A stretch of DNA of 64,000 nt from Artemisia argyi (lineage: Eukaryota; Streptophyta; Magnoliopsida; Asterales; Asteraceae): contig CM060697.1 in NCBI GenBank assembly GCA_030686995.1, positions 104,159,272 to 104,223,271 of the forward strand, in the 5' to 3' direction. The first letter of the stretch is position 1, and the number at the start of each line of letters is the position of its first letter. Below the pieces are notes generated by a model that saw only the letters and a program-made list of their open reading frames with translations, was not told where the DNA came from and did not search any database. Position numbers and translations under genes: made by a program. Shown here in pieces: positions 55,056 through 64,000 of this stretch.

Positions 55056-56978
55056 ATGAGTGAACACACTAATGAACCAGAATGGATTGACTTCAGAATA
55101 GAAAATCTTGAAGCCACAACTGAACATCATGAACAAAATATCCAACCAAATGACGAAGACAATGATATTCCCAACAACAATGATGATAATTACACAACAT
55201 CAGCAACAAGTTCACCCTCACAATCACAAACACTTCACACACCATCTACAATTTCATCCCGAGTAAACTCTCAAGTTACACCAATCAATTCAATACAATC
55301 AACCTATCAAAGTGATAGTGGTTCTACATCAACCACAGTTTCACATTCACGCTATGATAATACACCTATAAGAGGTTTTAGAACTTTGAAGGATTTATTT
55401 GACGAAACTGAGAGATTATTACTTGCTGAAGATGAACCTAAGAATTACAAGCAAGCATCAAAAGATCAAAAATGGATCGAAGCAATGAAGGTCGAGTTAG
55501 ATTCTATCAATAGAAATAACACATGGGAACTAACCACTTTACCCAAAGGACATAAAGCAATTGGCTTAAAATGGGTATTCAAGACCAAGAAAGATGCTAA
55601 TGGAAATATAGTCAGGCATAAAGCAAGACTACTAGCAAAAGGATATATTCAAGAGCATGGCATAGATTTTGAGGAAGTTTTCACACCTGTAGCAAGGATG
55701 GAAACTATAAGATTATTACTTGCCATAGCTGCTAATAACAAATGGGAAGTACATCACCTTGATGTAAAATCTGCATTTCTACATGGAGATTTGAAAGAAG
55801 AAGTTTATGTTTCACAACCGGAAGGCTTCATACAAGAAGGGAATTTTGGAAAAGTCTATAGACTCATTAAAGCACTATATGGTCTAAGACAAGCACCACG
55901 TGCATGGAACATAAAACTGGACAACACCTTGAAGTCCTTAGATTTCAAGAAATGTGCATTAGAGCAAGCGATCTACACAAAGACCACAAAGGACTCAATT
56001 CTACTTATAGGAGTCTACGTAGATGATCTAATCATCACTGGCACACCAAAGGAAGAGATCAACAAATTTAAAGCTCAAATGGAAGACAAATTCGAAATGA
56101 GTGACCTTGGATTATTAACATACTATCTAGGAATAGAAGTCACACAAACTGGAGGTGACATATCAATAAAGCAATCTGCATACGCAACCAAGATTCTAAA
56201 GGAAGTTGGAATGACGGACTGCAATGAAACCCTAATACCTATGGATCCAGGAACAAGATTGACAAAGAATACTGAAGGAACATTGGTCAACTCAACTGAA
56301 TATAGAAGCTTAATTGGATGTCTACGATATCTGCTTCTCACAAGACCCGACTTAAGTTACTCAATTGGATTACTTAGTCGATTTATGCAAGAACCTAAAG
56401 AGCAACATATGAAAGCAATTAGACATGTACTACGTTATGTTAAAGGAACAAAGAACAACGGTATCACCTATAAACATAATGGAGGAAACAAAATACAAGG
56501 CTTTAGTGACAGTAGCTATGGAGTTAACACTCAAGAAGGCAAAGGAACTACTGGAATCATTTTCTACTATGGTGATTCACCAATAAGCCGGAGCACACAG
56601 AAACAAGCCACAGTAGCATTATCATCATGCGAATATGAATTTATTGCAGCAACTGCAGCAGCAACACAAGCATTATGGTTAAAAAGACTACTCAGCAGGC
56701 TTACGCACTCGAAGGAAGAAAAGCTAACTATTCTGGTTGATAACAAATCAGCTATAGAACTAATGAAGAATCATGTTTTTCACGGGAGAAGTAAACACAT
56801 TGATACGAAGTACCACTTCATACGAGAATGCGTTGAAAGAGAAGACTTACAAGTTGAATTTATTCGAGGAGAACATCAGAAGGCTGACATACTCACAAAG
56901 GCACTACCGAAGATCAAATTTCTAACAATGAGACACTTTATTGGAGTCAAAGATCTAGGAGATGACGATTGTGATTAA
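55056..56978 (+). CDS. Copia reverse transcriptase and RNase H (5'-truncated pol)
   Basis: 640 codons from the first ATG after the Athila junction; in-frame codons upstream (PTWDWKDY) belong to the same polyprotein. A Ser/Thr/Asn-rich linker comes first, then reverse transcriptase with TLPKGHKAIGLKWVFKTK, VARMETIRLLLAIAA, LDVKSAFLHGDLKEEVYVSQ and YVDD at 321-324, then RNase H (GFSDSSYGVNTQEGKGTTG, LSSCEYEFIAATAAATQALW, NKSAIELMKNHVFHGRSKHI). It ends at 56978 just before the purine tract and 3' LTR. All visible catalytic motifs of these two domains are intact, but gag, protease and integrase are absent, so this copy cannot complete its cycle alone. Confidence 0.9.
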   Translation: MSEHTNEPEWIDFRIENLEATTEHHEQNIQPNDEDNDIPNNNDDNYTTSATSSPSQSQTLHTPSTISSRVNSQVTPINSIQSTYQSDSGSTSTTVSHSRYDNTPIRGFRTLKDLFDETERLLLAEDEPKNYKQASKDQKWIEAMKVELDSINRNNTWELTTLPKGHKAIGLKWVFKTKKDANGNIVRHKARLLAKGYIQEHGIDFEEVFTPVARMETIRLLLAIAANNKWEVHHLDVKSAFLHGDLKEEVYVSQPEGFIQEGNFGKVYRLIKALYGLRQAPRAWNIKLDNTLKSLDFKKCALEQAIYTKTTKDSILLIGVYVDDLIITGTPKEEINKFKAQMEDKFEMSDLGLLTYYLGIEVTQTGGDISIKQSAYATKILKEVGMTDCNETLIPMDPGTRLTKNTEGTLVNSTEYRSLIGCLRYLLLTRPDLSYSIGLLSRFMQEPKEQHMKAIRHVLRYVKGTKNNGITYKHNGGNKIQGFSDSSYGVNTQEGKGTTGIIFYYGDSPISRSTQKQATVALSSCEYEFIAATAAATQALWLKRLLSRLTHSKEEKLTILVDNKSAIELMKNHVFHGRSKHIDTKYHFIRECVEREDLQVEFIRGEHQKADILTKALPKIKFLTMRHFIGVKDLGDDDCD

Positions 56979-56987
56979 GGGGGAGAA

Positions 56988-57316
56988 TATTGGGTTAATC
57001 ACACTCTTACCCGTTTCTACCCATTTAGAAGGTCAAACCCGAAGTCAAAGTCAACTACATTAAAAAGTCAACTCTCAAGAATAACTGCCATTTAGCAGTT
57101 ACAAAAGGAAGCGACACATCTGTTGATTCTACTGAACCAACACAACTATTCAATCGCACCTTTTCACTATGTATATATAGATTAGAATCTGTAATATTAC
57201 AACTTGATGACATATTATTATTTCAATTAATTCAAAAGCAATTCTTTGAACATATCGTGTATCTTGGTATATTGTGACCACGTTAAACCAACAAAGATCC
57301 ATCATTGAGGCCAACA
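56988..57316 (+). repeat. 3' LTR of the chimeric Copia element
   Basis: 329 bp, same as 46466-46794 including the TATTGGG start. Followed by AAAAT. Confidence 0.9.
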
Positions 57317-57321
57317 AAAAT

Positions 57322-58165
57322 TGTATTTTCTATTTGATACCATATTGGCTTCTTCATTTCTGCTCATGTTTGCTTTTGTCATTAAAGCTCGTCAGATCGA
57401 TAAGTATAAATGAACGCAATCATCATAACAAAATTGGCGAAAAAAGAGAACTGATATATAGTATCATTTAAGTGAAACTCGTACATTTTTGCCCAATTGC
57501 ATTATCATCATGAGTAAAATCAAAAGCTCAAAGTTTTACATACATAAGAAAAAGATACCAATATAGATTTTGAAGCACATTATGCTATTTAATTTTATAA
57601 ATCTTGTTGATATGATTAGAAATAGAATTTTGAGACCAATGTAGCCGTCTAGGTGATGGGAAAAAAGTAGACCCGTCTAGCCCAAACTGAACAAAATACA
57701 GTGCTGCGAGCTGGAACGATTAGACCTCGGTTGGTTCAACTCATGACCGGTTTCAGCTGGTTCACACAGGTTTGGACCCATTTAGCTTTTCAATTCGTTT
57801 CAAGCTTCTTACTCTTTGTGCAGTTATATACCCTTTTAAAGTTCCTTTTATTTCCCCTTCAATTTCCATGTCGAGAATGATTAAAACTACCAAAATTTAT
57901 GATTGAACCGTATGCACGGTTATTTAATTTAAACAAAATTCGTGTTTCGAACGACAGAAGAAAGAAATTAAACTTGTGCTGGTTTTTTGGTTTACCAGGT
58001 TTGGAACTCAGGTCGGTTTTAAACCGGACTCGATCAGAACCGTGTTTGATCAAAATATTGGTTGTATAGCTGGTTTGGATCAGTTCAAAGATTCAGTTCG
58101 GTTTTCGCTCACTTGCTCACCCTTGGCTATTTTTTTTATAAGCAGTCCCAAACTCTATAACCATT
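57322..58165. other. Right part of duplication unit A
   Basis: Aligns with 59920-60780 of unit B. Noncoding, with CGGTT-rich stretches at about 57720-57780 and 57990-58100. Confidence 0.6.
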
Positions 58166-58597
58166 GGGTGTCTAATTGTCAAAGGATATACTCAATATTT
58201 TGCAGGTCCGTTATTGCGGCTGTTTTTATATTATGTTATACGATTTGTGATGTAAGTAAAAATGTTAACGTGACAACAATTTTTGCTATAAAACCTACGA
58301 ATAACTCGGAACCGCACCTTGTGCTCATAGGGTTACATTTAGCACTACTTTTCATAATCAAAAAATAAATAATCAATCCTTGTTGTTGTTTTCTTTTTTA
58401 CAAAACAAGAAACTGTTTTTATAGCCGTTACCAATTTCTGTTTATTCAGTTACATATAACAGATTCACACCTCTCAGTTTAACCCATTATAAATTCTGAA
58501 TAAACAAAACCAAATAAACTCATATAACCTGATCATAATCCTAATCCAATTCATAAATTCGTCAAGCACTGATTTGATTTCTTGCACCAAATTGAAG

Positions 58598-59016
58598 GTA
58601 AATATCAGTTTAATTTCACATAATACTGTTTATATGATAAAGATAAGTCAGTGAGTTCGAAATTTCGGTTAAATTCGTGTCAAGAATCTGACCAGGTTAT
58701 TCTTTTTGGTATATGAATCTTTATATTATTGCCACTAATTTGTAACAGAAGTTGTAAAGTTAACCAGACGTTTATAAGTTTATATTATTGCCACTAATTT
58801 GTAACAGAAGTTGTAAAGTTAACCAGACGTTTATAAGTTTATATAATGCCACTGTGCTAGAAGTAATTGTTCTTTTTGCATGATTGGTATGTTTTCTAAA
58901 TGATTAAGCATACGGTAGAAGAATAAAACTATTGTTATTTCGGTAGCATTGCATGCTCTATTGTTGAAAGTTGGTTGCATTATTTTGTAACGAGTGTTCT
59001 TGTCTTTCGTTTTCAG
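58598..59016 (+). other. Candidate 5'-leader intron of the unit B gag-like gene
   Basis: Donor AAG/GTAAAT and acceptor TTTCGTTTTCAG bracket 419 bp. The acceptor lies 9 bases before the ATG at 59026. The donor is conserved in unit A. Confidence 0.4.
58720..58837 (+). repeat. Perfect tandem duplication of 59 bp
   Basis: The block starting TTTATATTATTGCCACTAAT occurs twice head to tail in unit B and once, diverged, in unit A, so it arose after the unit duplication. Confidence 0.8.
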
Positions 59017-59025
59017 TACTACAAA

Positions 59026-59768
59026 ATGTCAGGTGGTAAAAAACGAGGTCGCCCTGTGAATGTTGAAAGAAATCCCATTGCGGGTGTTCTTGATGATCAA
59101 ACTGCTAATTTGATCAGATAATTGGTACCAACTGTAGTTGGTGAAACGCTAAACGTGTTGCAAGAAGTAGGGCAAGAAAGGAAAAACCGTAAAAGATTCT
59201 TGATTGCTGAACCACCTGTATTTAGTGGTGGTTTGGATCCTGTTGTGGCGCGTAACTGGATTATGGAAATGGAGAATAGTTTTGAGATATGCATGTGTTC
59301 AGATGATCGTAAAGTTTTGTATGCTTCGTTTATGCTTAGAGGACAAGCCTTGTTTTGGTGGAACGAGAAAAAGAGCATTTTGGGAAAGAAGCGATGGAAA
59401 CGATGACATGGGATGATTTTAAGAAAATGGTTTATGATGAATACTCGCCAAGTACTCTAATGGCTAGATTGGAACAAGAATATATACTTTTAAAGCAAGA
59501 GACAATGACTGTTCAAGAATACGCAACAAAGTTCATTGAAAAGGGTAGGTTTGCACGTGACAATTTGACAGCGAAAATGAAGATTAATAGATTCTGTAGT
59601 GGATTAAACAAAGAAATATTACTACTTGGCGAGAAAAAAAGACCTCTCCTCGACAAGATTGAAGCACTTAACGAAATTGTTGAGTTAGCGTTAGAAATGG
59701 AGGATGAGTGTACAAAGAGGAAAAAAGAGAAACAGGCTTCTACAAGTGGGAATCTCTCTCTCTCCTAG
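59026..59768 (+). pseudogene. Broken Gypsy gag-like gene (copy 3, unit B)
   Basis: The frame starts MSGGKKRGRPVNVERN, stops at TAA (59119-59121) and resumes in frame as LVPTVVGETLNVLQEVGQ. It then runs through the retrotrans_gag core (PPVFSGGLDPVVARNWIMEM, KVLYASFMLRGQALFWWNEK). Near 59390 a frameshift moves the core to the next frame (TMTWDDFKKMVYDEYSP, LLKQETMTVQEYATKFIEKG, ending QASTSGNLSLS). The core is the most complete of the three gag-like copies. The basic N-terminus (KKRGRP) resembles an AT-hook-like or nuclear localisation patch. No protease or pol follows. The 3' third is also present in unit A. Confidence 0.75.
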
Positions 59769-60871
59769 ATAATAATGTGGGTAGATAAACATCTGTTGAT
59801 CGTATGTAAATGACTATTAGTTGAGAAGTACTTTTTTAGAAGGCTGTTACTCGAAGTAGTATAAAACGTTTCTTTTTACATGTTCGTAATAACATTTTAG
59901 ACTTACTAATATCGAAAATTGTATCTTCCATTTGAAACCATATTGTCTTCCCTTCATTATTTCTGCTCATGTTTTTCTCTTTACTTTTTGACACCATAGT
60001 CTTTATTTATGATCATTAAAGAGTAATAAGTATAAATGTATGCAAAACAAAATTTAGATGTTTTCATAATACTGGCGAAAAAAGAGAACTGATATACATA
60101 TCGTTTAAGTGAAACTTGTGCATTTTTGCCCAATCGCATAATCGCCATGAGTAAAAACAAAAGCTCAAAGTTTGATATTACATAAGAAAAAGATACTACG
60201 TAGTAATATAGATTTTGAAGCACAGATTGCTATTTAATTTTATAAACCTTGTTGTTGATATGATTAGAAATATAATTTTGAGACCATTCTAGCCGTCTAG
60301 GTGATGGGAAAAAGTAGACCCGTCTAACCCAAAGTGAACAAAATACAGGACCGAGAGGTGGAACAATTAGAACTCGGTTGGTTCAACCTATGACCGGTTT
60401 CGACCCATTTTGATTTTCGTTTCATGCTTTTGAGTTTTAATAACTCTTTGTGCAGTTATATACCCTTTTATAGTTCCTTTTTTTATCCCCTTCCATTTTC
60501 ACGTCAAGAATGTCTAAAAAAACAAAAAAATTGTGATCAAACCGTATGCACAGGTATTTTATATTAAACAAAATTTGTGTTTCGAATGACAGAAGAAAGA
60601 AACTAAAGTGGTGGGGATTTTTGGTTTAGCCGATTTGGAACTTGGGTCGGTTTTAAGACCTGGATCAAAACTGAATTTATTCAAAATGTTGGTTGTTTGG
60701 ACAGTTTGAAGTTTGGACCGTTCACTGATGATTCAGTTACCTTTTCACTCTCGTGCTCACCCGTAGCTATTTGTTGATTAACAATTTCATACACTAAAAC
60801 CATTGGGTCTCAAAATGTCAAATGATATACTCTTTTTTGTGAAATGGTAAAGTGTTATTATAACTCAAATG

Positions 60872-61177
60872 CAGGGCCGTCTTCGAGGGTGTGCAAGGTG
60901 AGCGACCACTCGTGGCCCTAAAATTTTAAGAGGCCTCAAAATTTGTCCCGTTAATAATTATATGCATGCGTACACATATTTTCCTCGAAAAAAATAGTAT
61001 TTAAATTAAAAAAATATATATTAAATGAGTAATATTTTAGAACTATTAAATAACTAATTGCATTATATCTTATAAACAGTAACACTTTATATATAACATT
61101 CCTTCTCGAAATGCCTCATTATTTAATTTCGTCATATCATCAAAAATTTCCAGAATTCATGAGAAGACGGCCCTTTG
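60872..61177. mobile_element. hAT-type MITE
   Basis: Terminal inverted repeats CAGGGCCGTCTTC and (complement of the right end) CAAAGGGCCGTCTTC flank 306 bp of AT-rich noncoding DNA. The 8-bp sequence CTCAAATG occurs on both sides (60864-60871 and 61178-61185), the target duplication length of hAT elements. Confidence 0.85.
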
Positions 61178-61185
61178 CTCAAATG

Positions 61186-62185
61186 ATGCACATATACTCA
61201 CATTGTAAAAAGGAAAATATAAGTAAATAAAGAGTTTTGCTGAATGTAGTTCTAAAAAGCTATGGTTTAAAAAATAAACCATTCAACAATAATGATATAT
61301 ACGGTTTGTTAGAAGTAGTTTTATTTAGGGATGGAAGATTTATCTTTTACTACATATAATGCAAAAATGTTTTTTCTTAATCTTTAAAAAGTTTAAAAGT
61401 GAGTAATGTTTAATCCCTAATTATTGGATGTCTTAAAACCTTGTATATAGCCCTTGGAGCCGAAGGTGTGGTTTGGTTATTATCGTTCGAGTTTTTGAAA
61501 AAAACAAAACCGTTTTTCGGCTTTTGAAAAAGTAAAAACGAACCATTGATTTTTAGTTTCAACCGGTTTTTTCGGTTTGGTTTTCAGTTTTTTGCTCACT
61601 CCTAATAGCAGCATTCAGTTAGTTGCAGCAAAATGACTCGTTTTCACAAATCAATAATTTGTCGTCACTCATTTTTAGGCACAAAATTAGACATAAATCA
61701 GTTATAGATTTACTGAAAAAACAACCAACACTTTTACATAAGGTATGCAGAATTCAAGTTTCACCCATAAAAACTGAAAATTGAAACCGAATCAAACCGG
61801 AAAAAATCGAACCGAATTTGTAATCGAACCGAAATAAATGTTCGGTTTTCGGTTTTTATGGGTGAACACCCCTACTTTTACAGGCCTTTGACTGGGCCGA
61901 GCAGTCTGGCCCTTAATAGTTTATTGGACCTTAACTGGATTAGATAAATGAGCCTTTTATAACAAACAAAAATTCAGTTACCCGTCTTTTTCGTTTAGAC
62001 ATTTAGTCAAACACCTGGTGTGCGTGCGTGCGTGTAGTCAAATAACAAATCTTTAGTCAATAAATATCAAATCAAAACCACAAATTAACAAACAAATTAC
62101 TAGCAATTAATTTCACTGATTAACCATCTGACATATATATATAAAAAAAAAAAGGAGGGAAAAAGAATGTGAAAAAGAAGAAGAA
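61186..62185. other. CGGTTT-rich repeat DNA and probable promoter of the next gene
   Basis: Two stretches rich in CGGTTT words (about 61495-61603, ending GCTCACTCCTA, and about 61765-61875, ending GAACACCCCTA) are partly inverted relative to each other. They resemble ends of small hAT-like elements, but no clean borders were found. From about 61890 the sequence is a candidate promoter and 5' leader. Confidence 0.4.
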
Positions 62186-62293
62186 ATGGATTTTAGAGAT
62201 ATGTTGAGATTATTATTAAGGCCTCGAATTATTTTCCTCTTTTTGATCGCTTTCGTTATTGTTTTCGTTACGTTTTCGTCTTTTTCCAAACAG
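62186..62293 (+). CDS. First exon of a type II membrane protein gene (partial)
   Basis: ATG in a good context (GAAGAAATGG) opens 36 codons: MDFRDMLRLLLRPR, a hydrophobic stretch IIFLFLIAFVIVFVTF, then SSFSKQ, ending exactly at CAG/GTAATT, a strong splice donor. A short basic N-terminus followed by one membrane segment is the layout of Golgi-type signal-anchor proteins such as glycosyltransferases, but no catalytic part is seen, so the family is not assigned. No convincing downstream exon was found up to 64000; the first intron may run past the window. Confidence 0.5.
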
Positions 62294-62689
62294 GTAATTC
62301 AAACTATTTGTGTTTTTTTTTAGGATTATTTATCCATACTACTTATTTTAATTATTTAAGATGTATTGAATAAGCATTTTAAAATAAGCACTTTACGAAA
62401 TAGTGTTTGAGTAAATAAGTAGCTTATTATCTGTGTTTTGAGAGCTGCCTCCAAATTAGCAGATAAGCAGAAGCAGTTCGAATTATGCAATCCCAAACAA
62501 ACAGATTAGTAGTTTTAATAAGCAATCTCGGGAACTTGATATGTGATAGTATAGAAGTTAATCGTTGGTGGTGATTTGTGATGGCGTAGACTGACGAAAA
62601 CATTGTGATCCTACTCAATATGAAAATTGAAATTTAACAAGTTCTAACATGAAATTTGTTGTTGAGTATTCTATGTTACGGAGTAATTA

Positions 62690-62909
62690 CCTGGGGGGGG
62701 GGGGGGGGGGGGGTGGGGGGTGGGGGGGGGGGGGTGTTTCGCCTTATATAGCGCTTATGGCTTATGTAGTTTCTGGCTTATGTCTCATAAGCTTACTTTT
62801 GTGGCTTATTTTAAAACTTGTGAGATTATTTTAAAAGTGAGCTTATGAAACGTAATCCAAAAACCAAATAAGCCATAAGCCGGCTATATAAGCCGAAACA
62901 AACACCCCC
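62690..62909. mobile_element. Tourist-like MITE with expanded G run
   Basis: Right end ATAAGCCGAAACAAACACCCCC followed by TTA; left end GGGGGTGTTTCGCCTTATAT preceded by a long G tract and TTA. Inverted ends GGGGGTGTTT and a TTA duplication fit PIF/Harbinger Tourist-like MITEs. About 40 nearly unbroken G (62693-62734) replace the expected few at the left end. Confidence 0.6.
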
Positions 62910-62912
62910 TTA

Positions 62913-64000
62913 ATCTCAAGTGGATATGTTTCTTGCCAATTCTGTATGGATCTAATAGCCCCAATAGTTGCTAAACGGATATCTGTTTCTGTGATGTCGT
63001 TTAATGTATCCTGTTTATGTTAGCGCATGGATATAGTAGGATAAACTTTAGAATATCGCATATGAATCGTTTGGCTAATATCTTCGTAGACACTTGACTA
63101 ATACCTTTCTCACAGGTAATATTAGCAAGCGGACCTTGATAGTTATGTCCTTTATACAACTAGGAATACTTTGAAATGTGGTTTGTGAGGTTGGCTTTTA
63201 GGAATCAACAGGGTTGTTCGGATTGCCCGTTTATAATTGCTAAGACTTGAAGCACCTGATTATCTGGTCTGATTCGTCAGTTTGCAATCATTGTTTCAAA
63301 AATGTACAATCCAAACACCCATTAAAGTGATGATCTAATGTGACGCAGTTGTTGTTTTTCCATTTATATTGTTGCATTCTAGTTACCGGTGTTAGATATT
63401 TTGTTTTACAGAGTATCTGAAAAGCAAAGAGGTTTAGGAATTTAGCATACTACCTTCTGGTTGCCATTTACTGCATCATGCCATCATCCTTGTGTGGACC
63501 ATGCGTGCTTTGAACCCTAAAGAGTAGTATGATATGGCAAGATCCACGAGCTTAGGATCTATTATATCACACATTTTGATATTTGCACTTCCTGTTGTTT
63601 TTATGTTTACCTTTTACTTAGTAGTAGGTTGGCCGTTGGCCTTAGGATCTGTCTGAACTAAAATGGTCCTTTTAGGCTAGCTTTGCTATTTCGGTTAATT
63701 ATACGGAGTAGTTACTATTAAGATAAGTAGTGGAACTTCAGTTTGTTTTAGGCTTGTTATGAATTTATAGCCTTATGGTTTAGCTTTATAGTTTGAATAT
63801 GCACCAGACATTTTGCTTCACCTAGGATCTACTAAAACAGAACCAATCATCCTGTCAAAATACATGATTGGAATGACATATTCTTCTTGACTGTGATCCA
63901 CGGAGTATTTAGCCAACGGATGAGGTAGTGTCTAGAAAATGTCAAATTATGAGATTATATTGAGTGCATTAGTCATTATGAATGAAAATCCTGCACATCA
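62913..64000. other. No gene recognised; probable intron
   Basis: Noncoding in all frames by eye. It is presumed to be intron of the gene whose first exon is at 62186-62293. Confidence 0.35.

Larger units (their letters stand above)
46466..57316 (+). mobile_element. Chimeric Copia element containing an antisense Athila segment
   Basis: Two 329-bp LTRs (46466-46794 and 56988-57316) appear identical and are flanked by AAAAT (46461-46465 and 57317-57321). The initiator-Met primer-binding site TGGTATCAGAGC is at 46797-46808 and the purine tract AGGGGGAGAA just before the 3' LTR. Between them the Copia leader runs to a 39-nt T run (46971-47009). Then 8 kb of Athila in antisense follows to about 55028, then Copia reverse transcriptase and RNase H. 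Copia gag, protease and integrase are missing. LTR identity with an intact target duplication suggests recent insertion. Confidence 0.85.
40730..58165. repeat. Unit A of a tandem duplication (expanded by later insertions)
   Basis: 40730-41460 aligns with 58170-58950; the tail of the gag-like ORF, 42590-42664 plus 46174-46465, aligns with about 59600-59920; and 57322-58165 aligns with 59920-60780. The original unit was about 2.6 kb. Unit A differs by having an RPN10-like gene in place of the gag-like body, and by a solo LTR and a chimeric Copia inserted later. Confidence 0.8.
58166..60830. repeat. Unit B of the tandem duplication
   Basis: Begins near the shared words CAAAGGATATACTCAATATT and ends where CAAATGATATACTC reappears (about 60820), which marks the start of a third, truncated unit. 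It contains the conserved leader donor, the gag-like pseudogene and the 3' flank. Confidence 0.75.

Noticed and set aside
62649..62834. 61-codon frame with a glycine run
   Set aside because: The glycines are the poly-G tract of a MITE end.

Overview
The window is plant nuclear DNA and is almost entirely transposable elements. Plant LTR-retrotransposon lineages (Tat, Athila, SIRE/Maximus and other Copia), initiator-Met and Asp-type primer-binding sites, plant Helitron ends, and intron-bearing fragments of plant genes all point this way. A CCHC plus ARID retroelement protein and a SIRE-like element with a 'plant transposon protein' ORF suggest Asteraceae; this is inference from remembered family resemblance, not a search.

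Layout. (1) 1-2010: 3' end of a Tat-lineage Gypsy element with an antisense extra ORF and a 3' LTR. (2) 3437-3982: broken gag-like gene. (3) 4051-22572: an LTR element with no coding capacity (LARD-like, TSD GGTTT) holding a nested 10.7-kb SIRE-like element (5290-15992, TSD AAAGC). The nested element has lost pol but keeps gag remnants, two extra ORFs and a hairpin module found in the LTRs and ahead of both ORFs. (4) 22573-30900: degenerate DNA with a second gag-like pseudogene, a Helitron, small inverted repeats, the last two exons of a GILT-family gene and a broken copy of a coiled-coil gene. (5) 30928-33376: a 2.4-kb LTR element (TSD GAACA, LTRs identical by eye) whose only main ORF is CCHC - dead protease-like - ARID. 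(6) 33563-38702: a near-complete Copia element (TSD ATAGA). (7) 39724-40179: intact copy of the coiled-coil gene; a small Helitron follows. (8) About 40730-60830: a tandem duplication. Unit A carries an RPN10-like VWA pseudogene where unit B carries a gag-like pseudogene. Unit A was later hit by a 3.5-kb solo Athila-type LTR (TSD AGCAC) and by a chimeric Copia element (46466-57316, TSD AAAAT) that contains 8 kb of antisense Athila sequence beginning with a 39-nt T run. (9) 60872-64000: a hAT-type MITE, CGGTTT-rich DNA, the first exon of a membrane-anchored protein gene and a Tourist-like MITE with a long G run.

How parts relate. Most coding capacity belongs to retroelements, and several are non-autonomous (the LARD, the SIRE derivative and the ARID carrier), so they would need enzymes from elsewhere. 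The strongest candidates for something undescribed are the ARID-carrying LTR element, the Copia/antisense-Athila chimera, the shared hairpin/promoter module of the SIRE derivative, and the tandem locus that swaps a gag-like body for an RPN10-like body behind the same 5' leader. No ordinary host gene is complete here except possibly the small coiled-coil ORF at 39724-40179.
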